DNA from: Orientallactaga sibirica
Taxonomy: Eukaryota; Chordata; Mammalia; Rodentia; Dipodidae
Length of the DNA stretch: 64,000 nt
NCBI GenBank assembly: GCA_036365145.1
Contig: JAEOAD010002232.1
Location: 3,927,501 to 3,991,500 of the forward strand
Direction of reading: 5' to 3'
Part shown: in pieces, positions 23,432 to 35,019 of the stretch
Layout: each line of letters starts with the position of its first letter
Numbering within the stretch: position 1 is the first letter of the stretch
Program-made: the position numbers and the translations under genes
Notes under the pieces: generated by a model
Database searches by the model: none
Seen by the model: the letters and a program-made list of their open reading frames with translations, nothing else
Told to the model about the DNA's origin: nothing

Positions 23432-23865
23432 AAGAACTCCCCCTTTCCCCATAACCTCACCAGCATTTGCTGTCATTAGATTTCTTGATGCTAGCTAGTC
23501 TAACTGGGGTGAGGTGAAATCTCAAATTGGTTTTAATTTGCATTTCCCCGATGGCTAAGAATATTAAACACTTTTTGAAATATCTTTTAGCCATTTTAGC
23601 TTCTTTTAGAACTATTCATTTCATTAGCCCATTTACTCGATGACTGTTTTAGTTTTATGTTTTTAATTTTTGCAGTTCTTTATGTATTCTACATATTATC
23701 CCCTGTCACAAGAACACCTGGCACAGATCTTCTCCCATCCTGTGGACTATCTGTTTGCTCTACTGATAGTTTCCCTTACTGCTTCAGAACTTTTTAATTT
23801 CATATAGTCCCATTTGTTGATTCTTGGGACTCTCCTCACATTTCTTTTGATGTGTTGTTTTATTG

Positions 23866-23951
23866 ATTTTTTTTTTCAATGCTGGGGACCAAACCCAGGA
23901 CCTTGTGCATACCAGGCAAGTGCTCTACTATTTAGCTATAGCCCCAGCCCC
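23866..23951 (-). mobile_element. ID-type SINE
   Basis: Reversed ID/BC1-like unit: T run, 'gctggggaccaaacccagga', 'caggcaagtgctctac', 'agccccagcccc'. Confidence 0.7.
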
Positions 23952-24123
23952 TGTAGAATCTTCTTAAATACTAAAATATCAATTCTCTGACATGTCACAA
24001 ATATTGCTTAAATTTACCTTTAAACGTTATCTATGATGCTTGTGTTTGGGAAGTTTATTTAGTATGTAATTTATTTTCTTGTAAAAGTTTGCCATTTCTG
24101 TCTCATCACATCTATCAGTCTTG

Positions 24124-24245
24124 AGCTTAATATGATGGTACACACCTATAATTGAGCACTTTAGAGATAGACACAGGAAGATCAGGAGTTCAAGGCCAGC
24201 CTTGTCTCCATGACACCTGTCTCACAAAACAAACAAAAAAGCAGA
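24124..24245 (+). mobile_element. Old B1-like SINE
   Basis: Diverged, with 'ggagttcaaggccagcctt' and 'cctgtctcacaaaac'. Confidence 0.65.
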
Positions 24246-24940
24246 AGAAAATAAATCCATCAATCTTTTTCTTTCTTCTTTCTGCCTTTAAGTTCTGTCC
24301 CTACTCCACTTTTAGAAAAGACATTTCCATTTTTTCCAATATTCCAATGAGTATTTCTTTCCTTTGACTGAATCATAGTAAGTGTGCCATAGATCCCCGG
24401 GCATGAATTAGAGGAAGGCCATTTGGCATCACTGCACTCTGCACTGCCTTCCTCTGTTCCACCCCACCTCACTGGAATCTTCCAAGGTCTCAGAGAAGTT
24501 CCTCAGCTAGGAGATCGGCTCCTGGCCATCTCTCATCCTTAGTCCCTCCTAGTTAACTCTCTGGTCAGAGGCACCTTGGAACCCTAGAGGGATGGCAGAA
24601 TCTACTGCTGTGTTCTTTCTCTCCTTCAGAGGGAGGAGGATTCTGTGTCTGGACCACAGTGGTGGTCCTGAAGGGACTAAGCAGGCTGTGGAACATGCTG
24701 TTAGGGCCAGGGCAGTTTGTGGAGGCTGTTTCTCCTGTTGCCTGAGCCCAGCCTGTGTGCTCTGACCCACTTCTGGTGCACCCTGGTGTGCAGAGCTGGC
24801 TGGCTGCCTGCTCCTCACACAGCACCTCGCTCCTAATTGTCATCAGTGTAAATCAGAGTCATACTCTCTCTGTCCCAAGCATGGGAACGGCAGGAGGGTG
24901 CTTGGAATTCAACCATATCACTTTACTTTCTCGTGAAATC
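24246..24940. other. Intronic unique sequence
   Basis: GC-richer block with overlapping minus-strand frames at 24549-24843 in two phases; no family resemblance. Confidence 0.45.
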
Positions 24941-25101
24941 TTTTTTTTTTTTTTTTTTTTTTTTTTGAGGTAGGGTCCCACTCTAGCTCAGGCTGACCTG
25001 GAATTCACTATGTAGTCTCAGGGTGGATTCGAACTCATAGTGATCGTCCTACCTCTGCTTCCCAAGTACTGGGATTAAAGACATTTACCACCACGCCCGG
25101 C
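24941..25101 (-). mobile_element. B1 SINE with target duplication
   Basis: Flanked by 'ctcgtgaaatctt' on both sides; 26-nt T tail. Confidence 0.92.
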
Positions 25102-25338
25102 CTCGTGAAATCTTAAAATGCAAGCGCAGAAGGACCTTAAGAACATCACTGTGCCCTCTGTTTCCTCTGATGGCTATCTGAAGCCCCAGAGGAGGTCCCT
25201 TACCATTGATGGCAGAGCCCAGACCTTCTGGAAGATGCTACTCTGCTCTTCTCATGCCCCATTCCTCTCCATGCTATGCGTTGAAGATGGTTGTGGCCTG
25301 GGGAATCTTTTAAAAGTGTTAAAAACTGACTGTCCAAG

Positions 25339-25472
25339 CCGGGCATGGTGGCGTATGCCTTTAATCCCAGCACTTGGGAGGCAGAGGTAGGAGGATCACC
25401 ATGAGTTTGAGGCCACCCTGAGACTACATAGAGAATTCCAGGTCAGGCTGGACTACAGGGAAACCCTACCTC
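25339..25472 (+). mobile_element. B1 SINE
   Basis: 'tgactgtcc' repeated on both flanks; almost no A tail left. Confidence 0.9.
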
Positions 25473-26113
25473 AATGACTGTCCTGCCCTGTTAACTCACT
25501 ATGTCCCTTGGAGACAGATGTATTCCAGCTACAATATGTATTATGGTATTATGGGTATGCTATTGAAGGTGAGGACAGGACACTAGAGCAGCTCGAAAGA
25601 AAGGTAAGTGATACTGGCAAGAAAGTCAAGAGAATTTTGAGAACTTTCTGGGGGAGGTAACATTTGAACTAGACTACTTGACCTTAGGCAGGAACTAGGG
25701 TCCAGAGACAGGAAGTCCAGGACAATGTCTGTTTGAAGACTGGAGAGGGGTGCTTGGGGGTCCCTCCCTGACCACTGCTGCAGTCAAGGGAGCCACTTGT
25801 GGTGTCCACTTGAAACAGGAGGGAGCAGCTCTGTGAGTTCTGCTGAGCCAGATTCTTACCCAAGCAAGGAGTGATAGTGAATTCTGGGCCACAAGACAAT
25901 CCACAAGGTCAGTAGAGAAACTCATTCAAGGAATAGGGAGGTGACAGTGAGGGGAGGACAGAATGAGAGCACATAGGGTCCACCCAGAAAGAGTCAGTTA
26001 GCGAATTCTACACTTTCAAAAAACATTTCAGGGAGAAGATGCCATGCTGTGCAATATGCTTAGAAGTCATTTCTTTTTTGTTTTTATTTTGAAAATCAAA
26101 AAAGGGCTGGAGG
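25473..26113. other. Intronic unique sequence
   Basis: Nothing recognised; two overlapping minus-strand open frames at 25684-25925 are unsupported. Confidence 0.45.
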
Positions 26114-26368
26114 GGGCTGGAGAGATGGCTTAGCGGTTAAGGCGCCTGCCTGCTAGGCCTAAGAACCCGGTTCCAATCTCTAGGTCCCACATTTAGCCAG
26201 ATGCAGTGTCGCAAGGGCGCAATGCCGCACTTGCCCACAAGGGGGACGCACACATCTGGATTTCGTTTGCAGCAGCTGAGACTGCTGGCGCGCCCATTCT
26301 CTGTCTCCTTCTCCCTCTCTGTCTGTCTCTCTGTGTGTCTCTCTCCAAAAATAAATAAAATAATTTAA
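26114..26368 (+). mobile_element. DIP-like SINE, long subfamily
   Basis: Carries 'cgcaagggcgcaatgccgca' and a GC-rich body with CpGs, suggesting a relatively young copy. Confidence 0.9.
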
Positions 26369-26379
26369 AAAAAAAAAAA

Positions 26380-26530
26380 AGGGCTGGAGAGATGGCTTAA
26401 GGCACTTGCCTGTGAAAGATGAGGCAAGTGCAAAGTCACACATGCCCACTAGGTGGTGCAAGCATCTGGAGTTCGATTGCAGTGGCTGAGGCCCTGTCAT
26501 GCCAATTCTCTCTCTCTCCAAAATAAAAGG
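26380..26530 (+). mobile_element. DIP-like SINE, internally deleted
   Basis: Head joined early to 'gcacaagtgca'-type body; short tail. Confidence 0.82.
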
Positions 26531-26532
26531 GG

Positions 26533-26740
26533 GGAGTCTATAGAAATGGCTCAGAGGTGAAGGCACTTGCCTGCAAAGCCAAATAACCTGAGTTGGATTC
26601 CCCAGTAACCACATAAGGCCAGATGCACAAAATAGTGCATGCATCTGACGTTGGTTTGCAGTGTCTGGAGGCCCTGGTATGGTTTTCTCTTCTCTCTCTC
26701 TCTGCTTGCAAGTAAATAAATAAGATTATTAAAAAGAAAA
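26533..26740 (+). mobile_element. DIP-like SINE
   Basis: Third of three same-strand copies in a row. Confidence 0.85.
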
Positions 26741-26748
26741 GAAAAAAA

Positions 26749-26902
26749 GCTCGCCAGACATTATGGAGCACACCTTTAATCCCAACACTAGGGAGGCAGA
26801 GGTAGGAGGATCACTGTGAATTTGAGGCCACCCTGAGACTACATAGTGAATTCCAGGTCAGCCTGGGCTAGAGTGAGGTCCTACCTAAAAAAAAAAAAAA
26901 AA
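26749..26902 (+). mobile_element. B1 SINE
   Basis: Full-length, A tail. Confidence 0.9.
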
Positions 26903-27213
26903 CTGATTCATTTTTTTTCTTTAATGAAATGAAAGAGTCCATGTATAGAATAGCAAAACTATTTTGTATAATAGGGCTGACAGAAGTGAGAAGGCTTATA
27001 GGTTGGAGTAGAAGTAAGATGACCTACAAGGGAGCCAGCCAAGCTTATTTCACAATCTCCTGTTTTATCCACCTGGAAGGCATCACATGTGCTCGGCATT
27101 GCCTGGGGCTGGCTCTGATGGAGTCCCACCCCCTCACAAGCACTGGGCTTCTGCAGACAATGGAAGCTCTCCATGTTATGACTTGCACAGGTGTGCAAAG
27201 AGTAGAAAACATG
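26903..27213. other. Intronic unique sequence
   Basis: Nothing recognised between two B1 elements. Confidence 0.5.
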
Positions 27214-27366
27214 AAGCCAGGTGCAGTGGTGCATGCCTTTAATCCCAGCACTCAGGAGGCAGAGGTAGGAAGATTGCCATGAGTTCAAGGCCAGCCTGAG
27301 ACTACATAGAGAATTCCAGGTTAACCTGACTGCCTCCAAAAACCAAAACAAACAAACCAACAAACA
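27214..27366 (+). mobile_element. B1 SINE
   Basis: Full-length, (AAAC)n tail. Confidence 0.88.
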
Positions 27367-27559
27367 AGAGTCAAAAACATGATTGTGCTGCATATGTCTG
27401 AGCAAAATTCTTACATGCAAGAGATTGTACTTCATGGAGTATCAGATACTGTGAGATAGATGGCAGGGAACTTACCTCTAAGAACTTCCTGTCCTAATTA
27501 AATTACAACATTGAAAACGTTTCTTCAACCAACCAAATTTGTTTACTCAAAAGTAAATT

Positions 27560-27772
27560 GAGGGCTACAGAGATGGCTTAGCAGTTAAGGTGTTTGCCTG
27601 CAAAGACAAAGGACCCAGGTTCAACTCCCAGGACCCATGTAAGCCAGATGCACAAGGTGATGCATACATCTGGAGTTCATTTGCAGCAAGTGAAGGCCCT
27701 GGCATGCCTATTCTCTCTATATATATCTGCTTCTCTCTCTCTCTCAAATAAATAAAATAAAAAATAAATAAA
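27560..27772 (+). mobile_element. DIP-like SINE
   Basis: Complete copy. Confidence 0.88.
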
Positions 27773-27908
27773 TTGAGCATGGTGACACATGCCTGTAATC
27801 CCAGCACTGGGGAGGCAGGTGGATCAGTACACATTGGCAGCCAGTCTGATCTACTTAGTGACTCCCAGGTCATCCAGGGATTATAGTGAGACCCTGTCTC
27901 AAAAAAGT
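27773..27908 (+). mobile_element. Older B1 SINE
   Basis: 'tgcctgtaatcccagca' variant, like ancestral B1/7SL monomers. Confidence 0.8.
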
Positions 27909-27916
27909 GGGGGAGG

Positions 27917-28116
27917 GGGGCTGGAGAGATGGCTTAGTGGTTAAGGCACTTGTCCATGAAGCCTAAGGATCCAGGTTCGATTCCCCAGGACCCACATAAG
28001 CATATGATGGTCCATGTGTCTGAAATTCATTTGCAGTAGCTAGAGGCCCTGGTGTGCCCATTCTCTCCTTCTCTCTCTCTCTCTCAAATAAATAAATAAA
28101 AATAAATTTTAAAAGT
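27917..28116 (+). mobile_element. DIP-like SINE
   Basis: Complete copy. Confidence 0.9.
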
Positions 28117-28190
28117 GGGATGGAAGAAGGACCTAAAATGGGTAGGAGGCTCTGTAGGGTGCTGTCAGCAATGACTTTTTTGGATACAAC

Positions 28191-28327
28191 TATCCCTTGG
28201 TATTCAAGGGGATTAGTTCCAGGACCCTTTGCAGATACCAAAATCAGTAGATGTTTGAGTCTGACATAACATGGTATAGCATTTGCATAAAACCTGAGCA
28301 TATCCTCACATATACTTTAGATTATAG
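28191..28327 (+). mobile_element. Tigger/pogo-type DNA transposon relic
   Basis: 'tatcccttggtattcaaggg', 'ttccaggaccctttgcag' and 'gataccaaaatcagtaga' match the ancient mammalian Tigger-type end as I remember it. Confidence 0.5.
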
Positions 28328-29274
28328 CCAAGAAACTGTAAACTGTGGGTGGACTCCACAAAGGGTCACATGAGTGGTGGGAATTACGAAAACTTCAGCA
28401 AAATAAAAGGTTTCTGAACATACAGTGACGCAAAATTAACTCAGATGCAGAATGAATTGGGTGTCTCTGGCAGTGATACAGGGATTTTTGGGTTCCTTGT
28501 ATGCCAATGCACTGATAATAATTCAGGATGTTCCTGGATATTTGTCGTATAAATTCAAAGAATGAAATCCACAGAGCAGAGGATAAGGTTTGGAAAGATT
28601 TTATTATATCTTAGAGCACCGGGAGGGGGAAGAGAATGGGGGCTTAGGTCTAGAACATAAGCAAAGAAAGCAGGGTAGAACTCTTGCCCAGAGAGGCAAG
28701 AGGGGGTTTGAGAAGCCCACCTGGAGGCTCAGGTTATGGATTTTTTTTTTGAGGAGTGGCAAAAATTACTACATGCCGAAGGCCAGATTTACTACAGGTT
28801 ACTATATGACAAAGGCCAGATTTACTACAGGTTACTATATGACAAAGTCCAGATTTCACAGTTAGGTAGGGATTAGAGTTTCTGTCATGTAGGAAGGGAG
28901 CAAGCTCAATCTAGAATTTTTTTCCTGGAGGGTGTCACCACAGAAGAAAGGATTTAAAAAAAAATTCAGATATTCTTTGTGGGCTTAATGACAAATCCTG
29001 CTTTTAGTCAAGGAAAAAAAAAAAAAGAACATTCACTTTGGGTTTCTGTTACCCTGACAGCCTAGCCAATTTCTGTCTCCTGTCAACAGCACTTACCCAG
29101 GTTGCATCACATAACTTCATTGCAGCCTTGCTTCTAAGCACACAGCACCCCCACTTTGCAGTGTGTCATCATGTCACACGTGAATGAATGCTGCCTAAAA
29201 CACCTCACTCAGACTTAAGACTATTTTTATGTTATGAACTATAGTGTTTTTTAACATACATACGAAGTTTTCTG
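28328..29274. other. Intronic unique sequence with a small tandem repeat
   Basis: Apart from the 33-bp tandem repeat at 28766-28861, nothing is recognised. Confidence 0.5.
28766..28861. repeat. 33-bp tandem repeat, three copies
   Basis: Unit 'ttactatatgacaaaggcca...' at 28766, 28799 and 28832 (last partial). Copies 2 and 3 are almost identical. Confidence 0.95.
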
Positions 29275-29403
29275 GGTTTTTTTCTTCTTGAAGCAGGATC
29301 TCACTATAGCCAAGGCTGATCTAAGACTCACTTTTTAGCACTAGGCTGGCCTGGAATTCATGGCAGTCCTCTTAGCTCAGCCTCCCTGAGTACTGGAATT
29401 AAA
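29275..29403 (-). mobile_element. Degraded B1 SINE
   Basis: 'gcaggatctcactatagcca' to 'gagtactggaattaaag'. Confidence 0.7.
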
Positions 29404-29412
29404 GATTAATGT

Positions 29413-29640
29413 GGGCTACAGAGATGGCTCAGCTGTTAAAGCACTTGCCTATAAAGCTTAATGACCTGAGTTCAATTCCTCAGTACCCACAAAAAGCCAG
29501 ATGCACAAAGTGGCACATGTGTCTGGAATTCATTTGCAGCAGCTAGAGGCCCTGGTATACCCATTCTCCTGCCTCTCCCTCTCTCTCCCTCTTCCTTCCT
29601 CCCTCCCTTTATCTCTCCCTCTCTCTGTTTTTCTCATTCT
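29413..29640 (+). mobile_element. DIP-like SINE
   Basis: Complete body; extended CT-rich end without the usual A tail. Confidence 0.85.
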
Positions 29641-29652
29641 TTCTCTCCTCCC

Positions 29653-29776
29653 CACTTGGGAGGATGAGGTAGGAAGATTACTATGAGTTCAAGGTCAGCC
29701 TGAAATTACAAAGTGAAAATAGCCTAGCCTAGAGTGAGACCCTACATTGAAACCCTCCCCTCCAAAAAAAAAAAAA
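29653..29776 (+). mobile_element. B1 SINE, 5'-truncated
   Basis: Begins at 'cttgggaggatgaggtag'. Confidence 0.8.
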
Positions 29777-29784
29777 GATTAAAG

Positions 29785-29956
29785 AGCCGGGCATGGTGGC
29801 GCACACCTTTAATCCCAGTGCTCGGGAGGCAGAGGTAGGAGGATCATCATAAATTCAAGGCCACCCTGAGACTACATAGTGGGTTCCAGGTCAGCCTGAG
29901 CTGGAGTGAAACCCTATCTCGAAAAACCAAAACAAAAAAACAAAAAAAAAAAAAAA
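29785..29956 (+). mobile_element. B1 SINE with target duplication
   Basis: 'agattaaag' flanks both ends; close to consensus. Confidence 0.92.
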
Positions 29957-29969
29957 GATTAAAGGTGTG

Positions 29970-30050
29970 CACAACCAAGACCCATAATGTATAGCCCAGG
30001 CTAGCCTTGAACTCCCTGATTGTTCTGCCTCCACCTCTTCCATCATTTCC
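29970..30050 (-). mobile_element. B1 relic
   Basis: 'tagcccaggctagccttgaa' fragment only. Confidence 0.5.
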
Positions 30051-30419
30051 TACCAGCTTGGACTGTGTTGAGTTATGTTTGATTTTTTTAAATTGCTGTT
30101 TGAGTTGCTGACTTGAGTTTCATAAAAAATTCTTAAATGAATTTTGGTGTGGGTTTAGGACAGAATTTCCAACAATTTCTGAAATGACCCTAAGCACACT
30201 TGTGCCATTTTGCACTGTGTATTCATTTATGTGACACTTTCGCCACTGGTGATGCTAAAATCAAATCATGGGTCACTTCTGAAAAACACTGAAGATGTTC
30301 TACCTCCTGCAGTATCACACATTCAACCCAAGCTCATTTTTTATGTAAAAATATGTACACCCATCTCATTAGTATGCATTTTTGGGTTTGTCTTTTATAA
30401 ATAATAAAATGATATGCAG
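30051..30419. other. Intronic unique sequence
   Basis: Nothing recognised. Confidence 0.5.
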
Positions 30420-30562
30420 CCAGACATGGTGCCTCCCCCACCGTCTTTAATCCCAGCACTCAGGAGGCTAACATAGGAAGATCATTCTGAGTTCAAGGCC
30501 AACCTGAGGCTACATAGTGAATTCCAGGTCAGCCTGGCCTAGAGTGAGACCCTATATCCAAA
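30420..30562 (+). mobile_element. B1 SINE
   Basis: Contains a small 'ctcccccacc' disruption near the 5' end. Confidence 0.85.
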
Positions 30563-31048
30563 AGACTCTTCCCACTACCTTAGAGATACCTGCACAACCA
30601 TGTTTATTGCTGCTCTATTCACAATAGCTAGGAAATGGAAGAAGCCTAGATGTCCTTCCACAGATGAATGGATAATAAAGATGTGGTACATTTACACAAT
30701 GGAGTTCTATTCAGTGGTAAAGAAAAATGAAATTTTCAGGGAAATGGATGGATCTGGAAAGGGTTATACTAAGTGAGGTAACCCAGGCTCAGAAAGCCAA
30801 ACGTCACATGTTCTCTCTCATATGTGGATCCTAGCTACCAATGTATAGACTTTTGTGTGAACTGGAACCAAAAATAGGTACCAGAAACCAGTAAGTTGGT
30901 AAAAGGCTATAAGGGAGGGAGGAAAGGGAAGGACTTAAGGGTACAGTATTACACATATGTAAGTAAAAGAACAGATTACAGGGAGGGGAATGGCCTAAGC
31001 GAGGCCATGGGGAAAACAAAAAAATAAAATAAAATAAGATAAAATAAA
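30563..31048 (+). mobile_element. L1 3' end (ORF2 C terminus and 3' UTR)
   Basis: 'tattcacaatagctaggaaa', 'gtggtacatttacacaatgg' and 'ggaaatggatggatctgg' are ORF2 C-terminal landmarks; it ends in an A-rich tail. It is 5'-truncated to about 490 bp. Confidence 0.88.
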
Positions 31049-31054
31049 TGTTTG

Positions 31055-31199
31055 AGTCGGGTATGGTGGCTCACGCCTTTAATCCCAGCACTCAGGAGCA
31101 GAGGTAGGATGATTGCCGTATGTTCGAGGCCAGTCTGAGACTACAGAGTGAATTCCAGGTCAGCCTGGGTTAAAGTGAAACCTTACCTCAAAAAAATAA
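31055..31199 (+). mobile_element. B1 SINE in the L1 tail
   Basis: 'ataaatgtttg' occurs on both sides as the target duplication. Confidence 0.9.
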
Positions 31200-31523
31200 A
31201 ATAAAAATAAATGTTTGGTTTGTTTACCTGTTTTATATACCTACATATCCAGGTTGCATAAAAATCATTTGAAAAGTGGTCACAAGAGGTAAAAGTTTAA
31301 GATGCATTAGTCCACCTCTAATACTAACACAATGCAAATGCTAGGAAGATAGCTGTTCCACCACATTGTTTAGGAAATAATGACAAGGAAAATGACAGAT
31401 ACAATTTTAAAAAATTTTTTTCTTTGTTCTAAAGTTGGTTGAATCCAGATTCAGGACACTACTGTGTACTAAAAGTAGATCTTGGACTTTAATTAATTTC
31501 TTTCTCTATTGTTCTCCCACCAG

Positions 31524-31591
31524 ATAATTTCCAGGATCAGATGAAAAGGGAACTAGCTTACCGAGAAGAAATGGTGCAACAGCTACAAATT
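31524..31591 (+). CDS. SKOR2: SKOR2 conserved C-terminal exon (window exon C)
   Basis: 68-nt exon with acceptor tcccaccag and donor gtaaga. It completes the Asn codon from exon B and encodes NFQDQMKRELAYREEMVQQL then QI, ending exactly at a codon boundary (phase 0). The MKRELAYREEMVQQLQI block is the part I recognise most clearly as SKOR1/SKOR2 family sequence; it continues the helical C-terminal region. Because the exon ends in phase 0, different downstream exons can be joined without breaking the frame, which matters for the alternative C terminus noted at 49075. Confidence 0.92.
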
Positions 31592-33077
31592 GTAAGATGC
31601 ATTTATATTCATAACTGCGTGCAACCTCACTGTTTTGTTTTCAACTCCCTCCCCCAGTCCCTATGAAACTGTTTCTGCTAGGAAATCCTTTGGTCCACTT
31701 ACCTCTCAGCTGTTTGAGATGCTAATTACCAGGAGATTTACTTAGGCTTAGGGTAAACAGATGTGTCAGTATGTTTCTTCTCAATGTAACTACCTCCCAT
31801 GTGTTAATAAACAGATGTGTACATTGTCTCTGTGGGTGAACCAGAGGTACCTGCATTTTCTTCCGCTATGCAACTTGGCAAGCACTGTGCTGGGGTGCGG
31901 TAGGAAGTCAGAGGACTGCTGGATTCTGCCCTTTCACTAGCCACAGAGCTGAATATACACACAATTAGCCAATTATATGCACTTGAAGGAGAATGAAAAG
32001 AAACAAATGATTTCCAAATGAAGTGTGATACTGATCCTAATCATTTCTAAAAGTAATCTATTTAAACGGGGAAAGAAGCAAGAAAATGGTTGAAGAATGT
32101 AGTGATTTTGCTGGGAGTTTTTGTTCTTCACGGTTTGCACTCATATAGACACATCAGGTATTGTTTCTAACACATTTAAATCCTCTCACTTTAAAATTCC
32201 CAAACTTCTTCATTTGCCAGAGCACAATGGGGAAAAGAATTTGTACTCACTGTTTTTGAGATTTTGTGAATCACCTGGATAAACATATAGATACTGAACC
32301 TTCCAGGCATGTTTAGAATTTGGATTTCTTGACAGTTTTTTATGTGATCCATGTTTCTATCTTAGAATCCTGAGTATATGTCTTGAGAGCCAGATGTGTA
32401 ACTCTCTGACAGGATTATTTAAGAAAGACACTTGGTAACGGCTCCTCTCTGCATGCGAGAAAGCATGTCTGTGTTCATGGAGATTCCTGAGTCATCACTA
32501 GAGCTATCTTGGAGTCCAGCATATTTTCTGCATGCTCAGGTCTCCGTAGAAAGTGCTGCTTGTAACTCTGCGACATTCCCACTACAGTTTCCCTGATCTC
32601 AGGCACTCCTTAATGCCCAGCTCTGACAACTGCTTGAACAGAGTCTTTCTTCTTGTGTTGGTGTTATATGCAGAGGATTTTCTTAAGGGGCTGACAATCA
32701 ATCACACACACAGGGTAAAGACAGGCGTGTCTGCTATTCTGGCTTTGATTTCTAGAGAAGAACTCAAGTTACTCACTGGGAATATGCTGATTGTTTTCTT
32801 CTTCCAAAGCAAGAGTTTAAATATAAGATTGGAAGTTAAGGGAAGAAAATCTAGGACTGTACTTGTTTGACATAGGGCATGATTTTCAAACTTTTAAAAA
32901 GAGAATTGTCACATCTAGAAAGCATACAAATTGGTGACTTCAGGGTGACTGAGAGTATAAAGCATTACGAAAGAAACGAGGTATTTATTTCAGGGCCCTC
33001 TTTTAAGACCAGTGATGTAACTTTAATGTCTTAATTTTCTTTGACGTTTGATTTCTTTAATAAAAGAGGAAATGACA
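31592..33077. other. SINE-free intron after exon C
   Basis: 1.5 kb without SINEs downstream of exon C. A 105-codon frame at 32553-32870 lacks splice or family support. Confidence 0.5.
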
Positions 33078-33212
33078 GCTGGGCATGGTGGTGCACACCT
33101 TTAATCCCAGCACTTGGGAGGCAGAGGTAGGAGGATCGCAGTGAGTTCAAGGCCACCCTGAGACTACATAGTGAATTCCAGGTCAGCCTGAGCTAGAGTG
33201 AGACCCTACCTC

Positions 33213-33240
<28 letters not shown>
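33078..33240 (+). mobile_element. B1 SINE
   Basis: Full-length, ~30-nt pure A tail; 'gaaatgaca' on both flanks. Confidence 0.92.
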
Positions 33241-33246
<6 letters not shown>

Positions 33247-34085
33247 TGACATTGTATCCATGTAATCAGCAGATACTGTTTACAGAAGAAAAAAAAGCCT
33301 CAGATCTTGTCAGGTAATGGGTACATGAATGAAAGATACAAACTGGTATTACCAAACATTTTTGTTATATGATGCTACAAAATATTTTAGTATCATGGAG
33401 TCATTGATTGAAGCAAGACCTTATTCATTCACATTCCACTAGGCAGCAAAATATTCTTGGTAGAAGCTGAAATTCTCCCTTTGTTCTGTAGGTACGACAT
33501 GATTCCTGAAATTCACAAAGACACATCCAAGATAACAACATGGAAATGAGTTACACAGACATGCTGTTCTTCATCACTCTCTTTCTCGCGGGTCCCCCAC
33601 AATAAGATGCTCAAGTCCATTACAGGGCCTTCAGCACCCAGCACCGGGCACAACACTGAATACTTAGAAGCAACTGCTTGACTCACATCCCATGTCCCTG
33701 TCCACCTCGGACATGCTTACCCTCAAGTCCACTTAATTCTTTCCCAGATTTCTCTGGTTTGGTCCTAATGTCCTCTTACATGCTACGCAACTACTACCAC
33801 ATCAGGAAAGGAAGGTATGCACTAGTGAATTACAGGTACATTATGTGTTATTACTGCCTGCAGCTAACAGGGAAGTCAAGACTCACCCCGTGCATGGCAG
33901 TTCTTCTTTCAAAAGGGAACTGTTGTGAGGCTCCACCTGACAGGGACATGAATAAACATGAATGTGCCCACAGCCATACAATGCTTTGCCAATATGAGTG
34001 ACCGATGAAATGGCATGGCCTTTCTCAAAGCAGTTCCTATGGCAGCGGAGCAAATTAAGCCTGTCTAGCACTGTTGTTTTTTTTA
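33241..34085. other. Intronic unique sequence
   Basis: No exon supported. An acceptor-like site at 33491 is followed by an early stop. Confidence 0.45.
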
Positions 34086-34289
34086 AGATTTAAAAATTTA
34101 TTTATTTATTAGAGACAGAGAGAAGAAGAGAGAGTGAGAATGGGTGAGCCAAGGCCTCTAGCCACTGCAAACAAACTCCAGATGCATGCGCTACCATGTG
34201 CACCTGGCTTACGTGGGACCTGGAGAATCGAACTGGGGTCCTTAGGCTTCACAGGCATGTGCCTTAACCACTAAGCCATCTCCCCAGCC
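34086..34289 (-). mobile_element. DIP-like SINE
   Basis: Complete reversed copy; T-rich 'taagatttaaaaa' sequence lies on both sides. Confidence 0.87.
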
Positions 34290-34405
34290 ACCACCCCTCT
34301 TTTTTTAAGATTTAAAAAATCTTTAGTCTAGCGCTGTTTTAATGCTGGAAGAACCCATTTTTCAATTGTGCTATGTGCTTTAGAATTGAGACAACAGACT
34401 CAATG

Positions 34406-35019
34406 TTACTCAAACAGTAATTTGTCTAGCTTCTCATTCAGCCTCTTGTACCAGCTAACATACGTTGGGAGGGTGTCCTCAGACAGTTCTTTCTGAAGAT
34501 TATCAAGAAGCTGCAATGTGTCACAATTCATTGCTTTCTTGCTGTTCTACTGGAATGATCTCATTCATCAGTAAATATGACTGCACACTTCACTTCCTGA
34601 GAACAGGACAATCCACGCTCATCATTTTACCCTTAAAGTTTAAAGAGCACGTATAACTTTTTTCTTTAGATGAGATAAAAGCCTAGCTTATCTTGCAATC
34701 CCAGAGAATTCAAATATATGAAAAACCATCACATTTGGCAACGATTCCTGCAGACACACTGTGCCTTTATCCTGCATTGTTACACGGTGTTCCTTCTCCA
34801 CAGACTCGCATTGAAAGTATCTGGGGTGTCATTGCCATGAACAGAAAACATACGAGCAGAAAACTCAGTCGTTCCTTTGGATCTCACATGGATAGATTCT
34901 CCGCTGACAATAATTTCTGACAATACTTCTTTCTCCAGTTTGTTAAGTGCACAGTTGTAACAACTATACAAATGATCAACCCTCCTTATGCATGTATCAC
35001 TGTATAAATGAATATGCAT
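34406..35019 (-). pseudogene. Decayed minus-strand coding-like sequence, identity unknown (3' part)
   Basis: Minus-strand reading gives protein-like stretches in shifting frames. One is an open frame over 35019-34780 (CALNKLEKEVLSE, GTTEFSARMFSVHGNDTPD). After stops and shifts comes a last block at 34522-34406 that reads LQLLDNLQKELSEDTLP, then SWYKRLNEKLDKLL and a TAA at 34406-34408. A one-base shift near 34523 would link that block to the preceding NEIIPVEQQESNE stretch. The composition looks like real coding sequence, not repeat, and the multiple breaks suggest a retro-pseudogene or dead exon cluster inside the SKOR2 intron. I do not recognise the protein. Chance open frames remain possible. 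Confidence 0.4.

Larger units (their letters stand above)
21130..23865 (-). mobile_element. L1 retrotransposon fragment (3' UTR and ORF2 C-terminal region), riddled with SINEs
   Basis: The unique pieces 21130-21372, 22151-22355, 22603-22745, 23187-23274 and 23432-23865 join into one antisense L1 3' end. Landmarks are 'aagctgagtaaaattccatt', 'tttacactcccaccagcag', 'taactggggtgaggtgaaat' and 'tttgcatttccccgatggct', which are ORF2 C-terminal sequence. It is 5'-truncated and dead, interrupted by at least eight SINEs. Confidence 0.85.

Noticed and set aside
26180..26644. 154-codon minus-strand open frame
   Set aside because: Composed entirely of reversed DIP-like SINE sequence.
26959..27435. 158-codon minus-strand open frame
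   Set aside because: Half of it is reversed B1; the rest shows no family resemblance or splice context.
32553..32870. 105-codon + strand frame in the intron after exon C
   Set aside because: No acceptor/donor consistent with the neighbouring exon phases and no recognised similarity.
33492..33509. Acceptor-like ttgttctgtag followed by GTA CGA CAT GAT TCC TGA, which would extend exon C with VR..., reminiscent of the SKOR1-type tail
   Set aside because: It stops after five codons and has no further resemblance to that tail; treated as chance.
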